A stretch of DNA of 26,237 bases from Alphaproteobacteria bacterium (GTDB taxonomy: Bacteria; Pseudomonadota; Alphaproteobacteria; Rickettsiales; UBA8987). Positions within the stretch are counted from its first letter, which is position 1, and each line of letters starts with the position of its first letter. A model generated the notes under the pieces. It was not told where the DNA came from. It worked only from the letters and a program-made list of their open reading frames with translations, and did no database searches. The translations under genes and the position numbers were made by a program. Positions 6,932 to 15,172 of the stretch are shown in pieces. Location: the NCBI GenBank assembly GCA_023269645.1, contig JAHFPR010000005.1, forward strand, positions 883 through 27,119, written 5' to 3'.

Positions 6932-9493
6932 ATGAAGTTTAGGAAGGGGATAATGGCCACTGCCACGATGACGGCGGCGGTGCTTGCGGCGGGTACGTAT
7001 TCCTCCGTTTTTGCGCAATCCGGATCTGTCTCTCCTTTGGCCACGGTTTCTTCCGCATCTACCCCTGCTGAAGGAGCGGAACAGCAAGGCATGGATACAC
7101 CTTCGGAGGCGGATGCCAGTATTTTTCCTCCGATAACGGATAAGCCGGAAGCGGCGGGCAACGCCATAGAAATGGATGAAGATTCCGAGGCATCTGCTGC
7201 AGAAGCGGCCGGCGAGGGTGCGGCGGGTGCAATAACGAAAAAAAGTGCGCATCCCTCCGTGAAAGCGGCTGAAAATGGTGGTGCGGCAATCCGGGACATC
7301 AAGGTAAAAGGCAACCAGCGCATCGAAAGCGATACGGTGATTTCCTTCCTTGGTCTGCGTCCCGGAGATAAAGTGAGTGCGCGCAGGATTGATGCCGGCA
7401 TCGCCAGCGTCTTCGCCAGCGGGCTGTTCGGAGATGCTTCCGCGCATATGGAAGGCAGCACACTGGTGGTGGACGTGGCGGAAAACCCGCTCATTGGCGA
7501 AGTGGCGTTTGAGGGCAACAAGCGCCTTTCCGATGACGACCTCAAAAATGAAACGCATCTGGCTCCGCGCGCTGTTTATAACAAAACGGACGTGCAGCAG
7601 GACGTAAAGCGCATTCTCGATCTTTATCAGAAAAACGGGCGGTATTCCGCTGTAGTCACGCCGAAAATCATCCAGCTTGATCACAACCGCGTGAACCTGG
7701 TGTTCGAGATTGATGAGGGCGATCGCTCTAAAATCACGCGTATTTCCTTTGTAGGAAATTCGGCATTCAGCACGGCGCATCTTCGCCACATCATCAAGAC
7801 CAAGGAAAGTGCCTGGTGGCGTTTCCTCTCCAGTGACGATACCTATGACCAGGATCGCCTCAGCTTTGATCAGGAACTGCTGCGCCGCTTCTATGTCGCG
7901 CACGGTTACGCGGATTTCCGGGTGATTTCCTCCACGGCAGATCTTGCGGCGCAGAAAGATGCGTTCTACATCACCTTCACGGTGGAAGAAGGGAAGAAGT
8001 ATAAATTCGGCAAAATGCAGACTGCAAGCGAGCTTCAGCACGTGGAAGGCTCCAAACTGCAAACCTTCATCAAATCGAAGGAAGGCGATATTTTTAACGC
8101 CGAGCAGGTGGATGCTACCGTTGAATCCATGACCGGGCAGCTCGGCAATATGGGTTTTGCGTTCGTGGCCATTGATCCGCAGCTGCAGCGCGACCCCGCC
8201 ACCAATACCATCGGTATCAATTACGTGGTGAAGGAAGGCCCGCGCGCCTACATCGAAAACATCGCTATCAACGGCAACGTGCGCACACTGGACGAAGTGG
8301 TGCGCCGCGAATTCCGCGTGGCGGAAGGCGACCCCTACAACGCCGAAAAACTCAAGCGTTCCAAGCAGCGCGTGGATAACCTTGGTTTCTTCCGCAGCGT
8401 GGATATGAAAACCGAGCAGGGCAGTGCGCCGGATAAGGTGAATGTGAACATGAACGTGGAAGAGCAATCCACTGGCGAACTGACCTTCGGCGCGGGCTTT
8501 TCCACCACGGAAGGCATCATCGGGGATATTGCGCTGAGCGAGCGCAACCTGTTGGGAACCGGGCAGTTCGTGAAGCTGAATCTGACTGCGGCTTCCGTGC
8601 GGCAGGAAGTGGATTTCAGCTATACCCAGCCCTATTTCATGGATCACAATATCGCTGCAGGCATTGATTTATTCAAAGTGCAAACCAATACCAACACCGC
8701 GCTCACTGATCGTACCTATAACAGCGATACGCTGGGCGGAACGCTCCGCGCCAATTATAGTCTGACGGAGCATCTGGATCATGGTGTGCGCTACTCGCTG
8801 AAGAACTCGAACATCACGAATATCCAGCCCACAGCTTCCACGTTTATCCGGCAGCAGGCCGGGAAATACAGCACTTCGCTCGTGGGGCATACCCTCTCGT
8901 GGGACACGCGGGATAATAATTTTAATCCGAAGAATGGCCATATCGTGCGTCTTCTGCAGGATGCAGCCGGGCTGGGCGGCGATGCGAAATACCTGCGCAA
9001 TGAAGTGCGCAGCGCGGTATTTTTCCCGCTTTCCGACAGCATGACGCTGAAACTTGCCGCGAAAGGCGGGTATGTGTTTGGGCTTGGGGGGGAGAGTGTA
9101 CGCATCAATGACCGTTTCTTCATCAACAGCAACGACCTGCGCGGATTTGCGAACGAAGGTGTTGGCCCGCGCGATGCTACTTCGCGTGATCCTCTCGGCG
9201 GGCAAATGTATGGTGCGGGCACGGTGGAAGTGAATTTCCCGCTTGGCCTGCCGGAAGAACTCGGTTTTACCGGATCGGTATTCACCGACCTTGCCACCCT
9301 GTATAAAACGGACGACAAGCAGACCGCCACGGCGATGGTGCTGGATACCTCCGCGCCACGTGGGGCGGCGGGTGTTGGCCTGGGCTGGAGTTCTCCGCTC
9401 GGCCCGATCCGTATTGATTTCGCCGTGCCCTATATGAAAGAAAACTACGATAAAACGGAGCAGGTTAAATTCAGCTTCGGTACGCGTTTTTAA
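6932..9493 (+). CDS. bamA: Outer membrane protein assembly factor BamA
   Basis: BamA is the core of the BAM machine that folds beta-barrel proteins into the outer membrane. The 853-residue precursor has a signal peptide with a basic KFRK start and likely cleavage after VFA (residue 28). About 90 residues of Ala/Glu/Ser-rich, low-complexity sequence follow before the first POTRA domain. Five POTRA domains run from about 120 (IRDIKVKGNQRI) to about 515, with typical openings such as GEVAFEGNKRL and ENIAINGNVRT. The C-terminal 16-strand barrel carries the conserved RGF of loop 6 (DLRGFANEGVGP, near 735) and ends in FGTRF, a beta-signal with terminal Phe. ATG 6932 gives a proper signal peptide; ATG 6953 has a better Shine-Dalgarno (AGGAAGGGG) but would drop the basic region. 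Confidence 0.96.
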   Translation: MKFRKGIMATATMTAAVLAAGTYSSVFAQSGSVSPLATVSSASTPAEGAEQQGMDTPSEADASIFPPITDKPEAAGNAIEMDEDSEASAAEAAGEGAAGAITKKSAHPSVKAAENGGAAIRDIKVKGNQRIESDTVISFLGLRPGDKVSARRIDAGIASVFASGLFGDASAHMEGSTLVVDVAENPLIGEVAFEGNKRLSDDDLKNETHLAPRAVYNKTDVQQDVKRILDLYQKNGRYSAVVTPKIIQLDHNRVNLVFEIDEGDRSKITRISFVGNSAFSTAHLRHIIKTKESAWWRFLSSDDTYDQDRLSFDQELLRRFYVAHGYADFRVISSTADLAAQKDAFYITFTVEEGKKYKFGKMQTASELQHVEGSKLQTFIKSKEGDIFNAEQVDATVESMTGQLGNMGFAFVAIDPQLQRDPATNTIGINYVVKEGPRAYIENIAINGNVRTLDEVVRREFRVAEGDPYNAEKLKRSKQRVDNLGFFRSVDMKTEQGSAPDKVNVNMNVEEQSTGELTFGAGFSTTEGIIGDIALSERNLLGTGQFVKLNLTAASVRQEVDFSYTQPYFMDHNIAAGIDLFKVQTNTNTALTDRTYNSDTLGGTLRANYSLTEHLDHGVRYSLKNSNITNIQPTASTFIRQQAGKYSTSLVGHTLSWDTRDNNFNPKNGHIVRLLQDAAGLGGDAKYLRNEVRSAVFFPLSDSMTLKLAAKGGYVFGLGGESVRINDRFFINSNDLRGFANEGVGPRDATSRDPLGGQMYGAGTVEVNFPLGLPEELGFTGSVFTDLATLYKTDDKQTATAMVLDTSAPRGAAGVGLGWSSPLGPIRIDFAVPYMKENYDKTEQVKFSFGTRF

Positions 9494-9534
9494 TTTTTCA
9501 ATTGTCTAACCTTGTAACGCCAGAGAGGATTTTT

Positions 9535-10128
9535 ATGTTAAAATTTCGTAAGTATGTTGCTATTGCCGCCGTGGGTGTTGTCACCCTTGCCTCCACCCCC
9601 GCATTTGCGACGGAATTCGGAATGGTGGATATGCAGGAACTCTCCAAAAAATCCACTGCCATCGCAAGCCTGAACAAACAGGTGGAGGAGGCTAACGCCA
9701 AAAAAACCACTGACGCGCAGGAAAAAGATAAAGCACTGGCCAAGGAAGGTGAAGAGATCAAGAAGCAGCGTAATGTGCTGGCACAGGATGCCTTCGCAAA
9801 AAAAGCGCAGGAATTCGACGATAAAGTGAAGAAGATTCGTGGCGAATTCGAGGAGCGCACCCGTGTTCTGCAGGCCGCATATGCCACCGCGCTTAACCAG
9901 GCGCAGAAGGTTACGCTGGAAATCGTTAAGGGTCTTGCGGATCAGAAGAAGATTGATGCTGTGCTGCCCAAGGGTGGTTTGCTGTATGCGAAAGACAGCA
10001 TGGACATCACCGATGAAGTGGTGAAAGAACTGAACAAAAAGCTGCCGGATGTGAAACTTGATCTGGCAAAAGCCAAGGAAGATTCCAAGGAATCCAAGGA
10101 AGAATCCAAGGACGATAAAAAGAACTAG
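9535..10128 (+). CDS. skp: OmpH/Skp family periplasmic chaperone
   Basis: Skp binds unfolded outer-membrane proteins in the periplasm and delivers them to BAM, fitting its place directly after bamA. The product is 197 residues, with a clear signal peptide (MLKFRKYVAIAAVGVVTLA, cleavage likely after AFA near residue 25) followed by FGMVDMQELSKKS, the typical first strand. A long charged, coiled-coil-prone region (about 45-125) matches the tentacle helices, and a second conserved region contains ADQKKIDAVLPKGGLLYAK. The tail is a Lys/Glu/Ser/Asp-rich low-complexity extension (KESKEESKDDKKN) that E. coli Skp does not have. ATG 9535 has GAGAGGA five bases upstream. lpxD starts 18 bases after the stop. 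Confidence 0.9.
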   Translation: MLKFRKYVAIAAVGVVTLASTPAFATEFGMVDMQELSKKSTAIASLNKQVEEANAKKTTDAQEKDKALAKEGEEIKKQRNVLAQDAFAKKAQEFDDKVKKIRGEFEERTRVLQAAYATALNQAQKVTLEIVKGLADQKKIDAVLPKGGLLYAKDSMDITDEVVKELNKKLPDVKLDLAKAKEDSKESKEESKDDKKN

Positions 10129-10146
10129 CCCTAAAGGCTATAGGCT

Positions 10147-11190
10147 ATGGCCGACCCCCGTTTTTTCAGGAACACCGGGCCTTATACGCTGGGTGAGTTG
10201 GCTGTGACCTGCGGTGCAAAGCTGCATCAGGCGCGCGATAACGAGAAGCTGATACGCGACATCGCCCCGCTCACGGAAGCGGGGGCGGAGCATATCAGCT
10301 TCCTCGATAACCCGAAATATGCGGGGCGTTTTGCCGAAACCAAGGCGGGCGCGTGCATCATCCACCGGAAGCACCTTGATAAAGCACCGGAGGGTCTATC
10401 GCTCCTGTTCGCCGAAAATCCTTATTATGCTTACGCGCTGGTGGCGTGGAAATTCTACCCGTCGCTCGCCTCCTCCACGCCTTCGCACTCCACGCAGATC
10501 GCGCTGAACGCCAGCATCCATGAAACCGCAATGCTTGGCGCGAATGTTACCGTCGGTGAGCACGCCGTTATCGGTGCGCGCGTGGAGGTCGGCGAGGGCT
10601 GCCGTATCCGGGCGGGGGCGGTGATCAACGAGGGCGTGGTGCTGGGCAAGCGGTGCGTGGTGAATGCCAACGTGAACATCTCCAACGCCATCATCGGCAA
10701 CGATGTTATTCTTTATCAGGGCGCGAATATCGGGCAGGACGGCTACGGCTACGCGCAGCATCAGGGGCGGCATTTCAAGGTTCCGCAGCTTGGGCGGGTC
10801 ATCATCGGGGATCATGTGGAAATCGGCGCGGGCGTGTGCGTTGATCGCGGATCGGGGCCGGATACCGAAATCGGCGAAGGCACGAAAATTGACAATCTCG
10901 TGCAGATCGCGCATAACGTCCGCATCGGAAAGCACTGCCTGATTATCGCGCAGGTGGGCATCGCGGGAAGCACACAGATCGGCGATTATACGGTCATCGG
11001 CGGGCAGGCGGGTTTTGCGGGGCATCTGGAAATCGGCGCGATGGTGCAGGTGGCGGCGCAGGCGGGCGTTACGAAGAATGTCGCAAAGGGTGAAAAAGTC
11101 GGCGGATTCCCGGCAGTTCCCCTGCGCGACTGGCATCGCCAGATGGCGGCACTGAATCGGCTGTCGAAGAAAAGAAGTGACCAGAGTTGA
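10147..11190 (+). CDS. lpxD: UDP-3-O-acylglucosamine N-acyltransferase
   Basis: LpxD transfers the second 3-hydroxyacyl chain from acyl-ACP to the amino group of UDP-3-O-acylglucosamine, the third step of lipid A synthesis. The 347-residue protein has the N-terminal uridine-binding domain (about 1-100, with SFLDNPKY), then a left-handed beta helix of hexapeptide repeats (about 110-310), including GQDGYGYA and the catalytic histidine in LVQIAHNVRIG (His256). A C-terminal helix (RDWHRQMAALNRL) follows. The last residues (SDQS) and the TGA stop fall inside the heptad-periodic repeat that separates it from fabZ, so the C-terminus may have been remodelled by that element. No strong Shine-Dalgarno; AAGG at 10134-10137 is the best candidate. 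Confidence 0.96.
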   Translation: MADPRFFRNTGPYTLGELAVTCGAKLHQARDNEKLIRDIAPLTEAGAEHISFLDNPKYAGRFAETKAGACIIHRKHLDKAPEGLSLLFAENPYYAYALVAWKFYPSLASSTPSHSTQIALNASIHETAMLGANVTVGEHAVIGARVEVGEGCRIRAGAVINEGVVLGKRCVVNANVNISNAIIGNDVILYQGANIGQDGYGYAQHQGRHFKVPQLGRVIIGDHVEIGAGVCVDRGSGPDTEIGEGTKIDNLVQIAHNVRIGKHCLIIAQVGIAGSTQIGDYTVIGGQAGFAGHLEIGAMVQVAAQAGVTKNVAKGEKVGGFPAVPLRDWHRQMAALNRLSKKRSDQS

Positions 11191-11258
11191 GAGTTGCGTG
11201 ATTCAGAGCAGGCATCTACGCCACTCAACTCTCCATTCTAACCACTCAACTCTCACAG
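11183..11258. repeat. Heptad-periodic inverted repeat in the lpxD-fabZ spacer
   Basis: The left tract starts with two identical heptads, AGAGTTG (11183-11189 and 11190-11196), and two degenerate ones. The right tract from 11224 runs CTCAACT, CTCCATT and so on for five heptads, with CTCAACT occurring twice (11224-11230 and 11245-11251). The arms are reverse complements in part. The lpxD TGA (11188-11190) is inside the left arm, and the right arm ends at the AGGAGG of fabZ. Architecture is the same as in the tsf-pyrH and frr-uppS spacers, but the repeat unit is unrelated. Confidence 0.8.
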
Positions 11259-11266
11259 GAGGCACT

Positions 11267-11722
11267 ATGAGTGACATCGTTGAGATAAAAGAGATCATGA
11301 AAATGATTCCGCACCGTTATCCGTTCCTGATGATTGACCGGGTGGTGGATGTGGTGAAGGGCGCGAGTGCGATAGGCCTCAAGAACGTCACCATGAACGA
11401 GCCGTATTTTCAGGGGCATTTCCCCGGCCACCCGGTGATGCCGGGCGTGCTGATCGTGGAGGCGATGGCGCAGACCGCCGCCGTGCTCGTGGTGAAAACG
11501 CAGGAAGACGCGGCGGGGAAGGTGGTGTATTTCACCTCCATTGACGGCGCGAAATTCCGCAAGCCCGTGTTCCCCGGCGACCAGTTGCACATCAAGGTGA
11601 CGGTGCTGCAGAATCGCGGCCCGGTATGGAAATTTTCCTGCGTCGCGGAAGTGGGCGGCAAGAAAGTCACCGAGGGAACCATCACCGCCATGATCATGGA
11701 CGAAAAGGCAGGTAACGCATGA
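11267..11722 (+). CDS. fabZ: 3-hydroxyacyl-ACP dehydratase FabZ
   Basis: FabZ dehydrates 3-hydroxyacyl-ACP in fatty acid elongation and competes with LpxA/LpxD for hydroxyacyl-ACP, which is why it sits among lipid A genes. The 151-residue hot-dog fold protein has PHRYPFLMIDRV near the start and the active-site helix region GHFPGHPVMPGVLIVEAMAQ, with catalytic His51 and Glu65 spaced exactly as in E. coli (54/68). ATG 11267 has a perfect AGGAGG (11257-11262) upstream; a longer upstream frame runs only through the repeat. The TGA stop overlaps the lpxA start by four bases (ATGA), implying translational coupling. Confidence 0.97.
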   Translation: MSDIVEIKEIMKMIPHRYPFLMIDRVVDVVKGASAIGLKNVTMNEPYFQGHFPGHPVMPGVLIVEAMAQTAAVLVVKTQEDAAGKVVYFTSIDGAKFRKPVFPGDQLHIKVTVLQNRGPVWKFSCVAEVGGKKVTEGTITAMIMDEKAGNA

Positions 11723-12522
11723 GCAATGCCCTCCATCACACTGCGATTATTGAAAAAGGCGCGCAGCTTGCCGAAGGCGTTTCCGTGGGTGCGTTCAGCG
11801 TCATCGGCGCGGAGGTGAAGCTCGGCAGGAACGCGCGGGTGGAGTCGCACGTGGTGATCGGCGGGGATACCGAAATCGGCGAAGGTGTGCATATTTTTCC
11901 GTTCGCCTCGCTGGGGCTGAAGCCACAGGATTTGAAGTTCAAGGGTGAAAAAACGCGGCTGACCATCGGGAAAAACACGACTATCCGCGAGCACGTTACC
12001 ATGAATCCCGGCACGGAAGGCGGCGGCGGTATCACCAGGGTGGGCAGCCATTGCCTGTTTATGGTGGGTGCGCACGTGGCGCATGATTGCCAGCTTGGGG
12101 ATCATGTGATCCTCGCCAACAACGCCACGCTGGCCGGCCACGTAACGGTGGGGGATTTCGCGATTATCGGCGGGCTTTCGGCGGTGCATCAGTTCGTGCG
12201 CATCGGGCATCACGCGATGATCGGCGGGATGAGCGGCATCGAGAACGACGTGGTTCCTTACGGCTCCGCGATGGGCGAACGGGCAAGCCTCGCGGGGCTG
12301 AACCTGACCGGCATCAAGCGGCGCGGCTTCTCGCGGGAGGACATCCACGCGCTGCGCGGCGCATATCGGATGCTGTTCGCCAACGAGGGTACGCTGGAGG
12401 AGCGGCTCAGCGACGTGGAAACCCATTTCGGGCAGTGCGCGCCGGTGATGGAAATCCTCAGCTTCATCCGGCAGGAAAGCACCCGCGCGCTGTGCCAGCC
12501 CAAAATCGCCAAGGCGGCGTGA
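11719..12522 (+). CDS. lpxA: UDP-N-acetylglucosamine O-acyltransferase
   Basis: LpxA catalyses the first step of lipid A synthesis, moving a 3-hydroxyacyl group from ACP to the 3-OH of UDP-GlcNAc in the cytosol. The 267-residue product has the left-handed beta helix of hexapeptide repeats (about 1-190) and the alpha-helical C-terminal domain. The catalytic motif GAHVAHDC carries His119 and His122, corresponding to E. coli His122 and His125. Also typical are IREHVTMNPGT, GGLSAVHQFVRIG and NLTGIKRRGFS. The start overlaps fabZ and the TGA stop shares its final A with the ATG of lpxI, so fabZ, lpxA and lpxI form a tightly coupled translational unit. Confidence 0.97.
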   Translation: MSNALHHTAIIEKGAQLAEGVSVGAFSVIGAEVKLGRNARVESHVVIGGDTEIGEGVHIFPFASLGLKPQDLKFKGEKTRLTIGKNTTIREHVTMNPGTEGGGGITRVGSHCLFMVGAHVAHDCQLGDHVILANNATLAGHVTVGDFAIIGGLSAVHQFVRIGHHAMIGGMSGIENDVVPYGSAMGERASLAGLNLTGIKRRGFSREDIHALRGAYRMLFANEGTLEERLSDVETHFGQCAPVMEILSFIRQESTRALCQPKIAKAA

Positions 12523-13355
12523 TGTTCGGCAGCGGGACACTCGGCATCATTGCGGGCGCGGGGGAATTGCCCCGGCGGATTATCGCGGAATGCAAAGCCT
12601 CCAAGCGCAGTTGCTTCGTGGTGGCGTTTGAGGGCATCACGGATGCCAGCACCACCGAGGGCGTACTCCACACGCGGCTGCACATTGCGAAAATCGGCAA
12701 AGCGATACGCGCGCTGCGCGAGGCGGGCGCGGGGGAAATCGTGATGGCGGGGCGCGTCGGCAGGCCGCACCCCTCGACGTTGCGTCCGGATTTCACCGGC
12801 CTGAAGCTGCTGACCTTGTTCCGCAAGCTCTCCACCCAGGGCGATGACGCAGTGTTCTCCACCATCATCCGCTTTCTGGAAACCAAGGGGTTCAAGGTGG
12901 TGGGCGTGGATCATGTGCTGGCGGATCTCGTCATCCGCGAAGGGGCGTTCGGCAAGCACGCGCCGGATAAGCGGGCGCAGAACGATATTCACATCGGGAT
13001 GCGCGCAGCACGGGAGATCGGCAAGCTCGATATTGGCCAGGCGGTGATCGTGCAGGGCGGCGTCATTCTCGGCGTGGAAGGCGCGGAGGGTACGGATCGC
13101 CTCGTTTCCCGCTGTGCGGAGTTGCAGAACGAAGGCCCCGGCGGCGTGCTGGTGAAGATGAAAAAACCGGGGCAGGATGCGCGGGTGGATCTCCCCAGCA
13201 TCGGGCTGTATACGGTGGAGAACGCCTACGCGGCGGGCTTGCGCGGCATCGCGGTGGAAGCGGGCGGGGCACTTGTCATCAACCGCGATCTGGTGCGCAA
13301 AAAAGCCGACGAGCTTGGGCTGTTTATCGTTGGCATTACGCCGGATGCGCTGTAG
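12522..13355 (+). CDS. lpxI: UDP-2,3-diacylglucosamine pyrophosphatase LpxI
   Basis: LpxI hydrolyses UDP-2,3-diacylglucosamine to lipid X and UMP, providing the LpxB substrate; it replaces LpxH in Alphaproteobacteria (characterised in Caulobacter crescentus). The 277-residue product matches that family: N-terminal GIIAGAGELPRRI, central MAGRVGRP, the GDDAVF segment, and the C-terminal domain with VIVQGGVILGVEGAEGTD, MKKPGQDARVDLPSIG and TVENAYAAGLRGIAVEAGG. ATG 12522 overlaps the lpxA stop by a single base. The frame is open upstream, but that stretch is lpxA read in another frame. lpxB starts 9 bases downstream. The gene order lpxA-lpxI-lpxB supports the call. Confidence 0.95.
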   Translation: MFGSGTLGIIAGAGELPRRIIAECKASKRSCFVVAFEGITDASTTEGVLHTRLHIAKIGKAIRALREAGAGEIVMAGRVGRPHPSTLRPDFTGLKLLTLFRKLSTQGDDAVFSTIIRFLETKGFKVVGVDHVLADLVIREGAFGKHAPDKRAQNDIHIGMRAAREIGKLDIGQAVIVQGGVILGVEGAEGTDRLVSRCAELQNEGPGGVLVKMKKPGQDARVDLPSIGLYTVENAYAAGLRGIAVEAGGALVINRDLVRKKADELGLFIVGITPDAL

Positions 13356-13364
13356 TTTCCCCGC

Positions 13365-14633
13365 ATGACCAAAACCATTTTCCTGATAGCGGGCGAGGCT
13401 TCCGGCGATGCGCTCGGCGCGAAGCTGATGAAGGCGCTGAAGGAATGTCATCCTGAGCGCAGCGAAGGATCCCCTGCGGCGGGAGATCCTTCGCCTGTGG
13501 CTCAGGATGACAGTGAAATAAAGTTCCTCGGCGTGGGCGGGGAGCGGATGGCGGCGGAGGGACTCGCCAGCATCTTCCCGATGGAGGAACTTTCGCTGCT
13601 CGGCTTCGTGGAAATCGTGCCCCATATCCCCAAGCTGCTGAAGCGCATCGAGCAAGTGGCGGAGGAAATCCTCCGCGCCAAGCCGGACATCGTGGTGACG
13701 ATTGACGCGCCGGCGTTCAATCATCGGGTGGCGCGGAAGCTGAGAGATATGGCGGAGAGCAGAGAGCAGAGAGCAGAGAGCACTCCCCATCATCCAGCAT
13801 CCATCATCCATCATCCCCTTCTCGTCCACTATGTTGCCCCCACCGTGTGGGCGTATAAGCCGGAGCGGGCGGCGAAGATTGCGAAACTATACAACCACCT
13901 GTTGGTGATTCTGCCCTTTGAGCCGCCCTATTTCGAGAAGGAGGGGCTGCCGACCACCTTTGTTGGCCATCCGATTCTGGAGGAAGATGTGGCGGACGGT
14001 GATGGCACTGCTTTCCGCGCGGCACAGGGCATTCCAGCGGATGTTCCGCTGCTGGGAATCATGCCCGGAAGCCGCAGCGGGGAGCTGAAGCGGCTGCTTC
14101 CGGTATTCCGCGAAACGACCGCGCTGCTGAAGCGGGAACTGCCGAACCTGCGCGCGGTGATGTTCGCCACGGCGCGTTTTGCGGAGCGGCTGAAGGCGGA
14201 AACCGCCGGGTGGCCGATTCCGGTGACGGTGATTGCGGGGCGGGAGGGGCGGAAGGATGCGCTGGCCGCCTGCAATGTTGCGCTGGCGAAATCCGGCACG
14301 GGTACGCTGGAATTCGCGCTCGCCCGTGTGCCGATGGCGGTAGCGTACAAGGTCAACCCGCTTTCCGCGTGGATGCTGCGCCGGATGATCCAGGTGCAGC
14401 ACGTGAACCTCATCAACCTGGTGCTCGGCAAATCGGCCATTCCCGAACTGCTGCAGGAGGAATGCACCCCGCTCCGGCTTGCGCAATCGCTCATCCCGCT
14501 GTTCCGTAACGATGACGCACGGCTGGCGCAAACCCTCGCCATGCACACCGCGCTCGGCAAGCTCCGGGGCGATCCCGCGCTTTCCCCCAGCCGCAAGGCC
14601 GCGCAAACGCTGCTTGCGCTGATGGCTGGATAA
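13365..14633 (+). CDS. lpxB: Lipid A disaccharide synthase with two in-frame repeat insertions
   Basis: LpxB condenses lipid X with UDP-2,3-diacylglucosamine to the lipid A disaccharide at the inner membrane (GT19 glycosyltransferase). At 422 residues it is longer than the usual 380-390. Family motifs are intact: IAGEASGDALGA at the N-terminus, MEELSLLGFVEIVP, TIDAPAFNH, VHYVAPTVWAYKPER, LPFEPPYFEKEGLPTTFVGH, MPGSRSGELKR, SGTGTLE, and NLVLGKSAIPELLQEEC. The extra length comes from two segments with no family counterpart: about residues 28-49 (translated 67-bp palindrome) and about 130-151 (translated heptad repeats). Both fall in surface-type positions, between an N-terminal helix and the next strand and just before the VHYV strand, and both preserve the frame, so the enzyme is probably functional. 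Confidence 0.95.
   Translation: MTKTIFLIAGEASGDALGAKLMKALKECHPERSEGSPAAGDPSPVAQDDSEIKFLGVGGERMAAEGLASIFPMEELSLLGFVEIVPHIPKLLKRIEQVAEEILRAKPDIVVTIDAPAFNHRVARKLRDMAESREQRAESTPHHPASIIHHPLLVHYVAPTVWAYKPERAAKIAKLYNHLLVILPFEPPYFEKEGLPTTFVGHPILEEDVADGDGTAFRAAQGIPADVPLLGIMPGSRSGELKRLLPVFRETTALLKRELPNLRAVMFATARFAERLKAETAGWPIPVTVIAGREGRKDALAACNVALAKSGTGTLEFALARVPMAVAYKVNPLSAWMLRRMIQVQHVNLINLVLGKSAIPELLQEECTPLRLAQSLIPLFRNDDARLAQTLAMHTALGKLRGDPALSPSRKAAQTLLALMAG
13446..13512. repeat. 67-bp palindromic element, copy 1, inside lpxB
   Basis: Terminal arms TGTCATCCTGAG (13446-13457) and CTCAGGATGACA (13501-13512) are perfect reverse complements, and an inner CGAAGGATC/GATCCTTCG pair extends the stem around a GC-rich loop. 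A second 67-bp copy at 23395-23461 differs at about 7 positions. Here it is translated as a HPERSEGSP-type peptide, a sequence I recognise as a frequent translation product of this class of repeat in unrelated bacterial frames. Confidence 0.9.
13754..13815. repeat. Paired heptad tandem repeats inside lpxB
   Basis: Four heptads of the AGAGAGC type (13754-13781, the first being GGAGAGC) are followed by six bases and four heptads of the CATCATC type (13788-13815, the second being CAGCATC). Each tract is 28 bp, so neither alone preserves the frame, but the total change does. Unlike the intergenic elements, the two tracts are not complementary to each other. The translation is a hydrophilic SREQRAES and a PASIIHHP segment. 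Confidence 0.85.
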
Positions 14634-14661
14634 TTGCTTCGTTCCGTGCTAAAATAACCTG

Positions 14662-15165
14662 ATGGGCTGGATACAGGCAATTATCAACGCGATTGTCCCC
14701 TCCGAGGAAGAACGGCGGGCGGCGGAAGATGCGCGCGCGCGGGAGGAGGCGGAAAGGCAGCAGGCGGAGCAGACCGCCGCGCAGGAAGTGCAGGTGCAGA
14801 GCCAGGTGAATCAGGCGATCCAGCAGGCACTCACGCAGGCCGCATCCTTGGGAGTTTCCGATCCACGCCAATTCGAGGAGCAGGCCGTTTCCGCCCTCGA
14901 AAGCAAGCTGATTCAGGGCAATACGGATACAGGCGCGGAGGCCTTGACGCTGGAGGGCAAGGAGGAAATCCATGCCGCGATTGAGCGTTATGCCACGCTG
15001 AATGCGGGGGTGAATCCGGTGGTGAATCAGGCGGAGGAAAGCCATGCTGACACGGTGCTTCACCCCAGCATCCCGCGAAGCAAGGAGCATCACCAGCAAC
15101 AGAACAGCAGCTTCCCCCGCCGCGATTTTTTTGATAAAAGGCCGATGGGCGATTCGGGGGAGTAA
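14662..15165 (+). CDS. Hypothetical coiled-coil protein
   Basis: I do not recognise this 167-residue product. It starts with a short amphipathic stretch (GWIQAIINAIVP) and continues with a very charged Glu/Arg/Ala/Gln region (about 14-60) that should form a coiled coil, then a Gln/Ala-rich helix and a less regular, polar C-terminus with several His and Gln residues. There is no signal peptide and no clear transmembrane segment, though the N-terminus could associate with a membrane. It lies 28 bases after lpxB on the same strand, so it may be read from the same transcript. ATG 14662 lacks a good Shine-Dalgarno. A two-lobed palindromic element follows 7 bases after the stop and separates it from the convergent recG. 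Confidence 0.6.
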   Translation: MGWIQAIINAIVPSEEERRAAEDARAREEAERQQAEQTAAQEVQVQSQVNQAIQQALTQAASLGVSDPRQFEEQAVSALESKLIQGNTDTGAEALTLEGKEEIHAAIERYATLNAGVNPVVNQAEESHADTVLHPSIPRSKEHHQQQNSSFPRRDFFDKRPMGDSGE

Positions 15166-15172
15166 TTCATGT

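Noticed and set aside
6899..8647. Long open frame on the minus strand (582 codons) opposite rseP/bamA
   Set aside because: It is antisense to the well-supported bamA coding sequence, its product is low in recognisable motifs and rich in His/Arg/Phe as expected from reading a GC-biased gene backwards.
13754..13815. CRISPR-like array in the repeated tracts of lpxB and the spacers
   Set aside because: Repeat units are 6-7 nt without spacers, and no cas gene is present.
12258..13829. Minus-strand open frame of 523 codons opposite lpxA, lpxI and lpxB
   Set aside because: It spans three confirmed genes in antisense and has no domain pattern or ribosome binding site.
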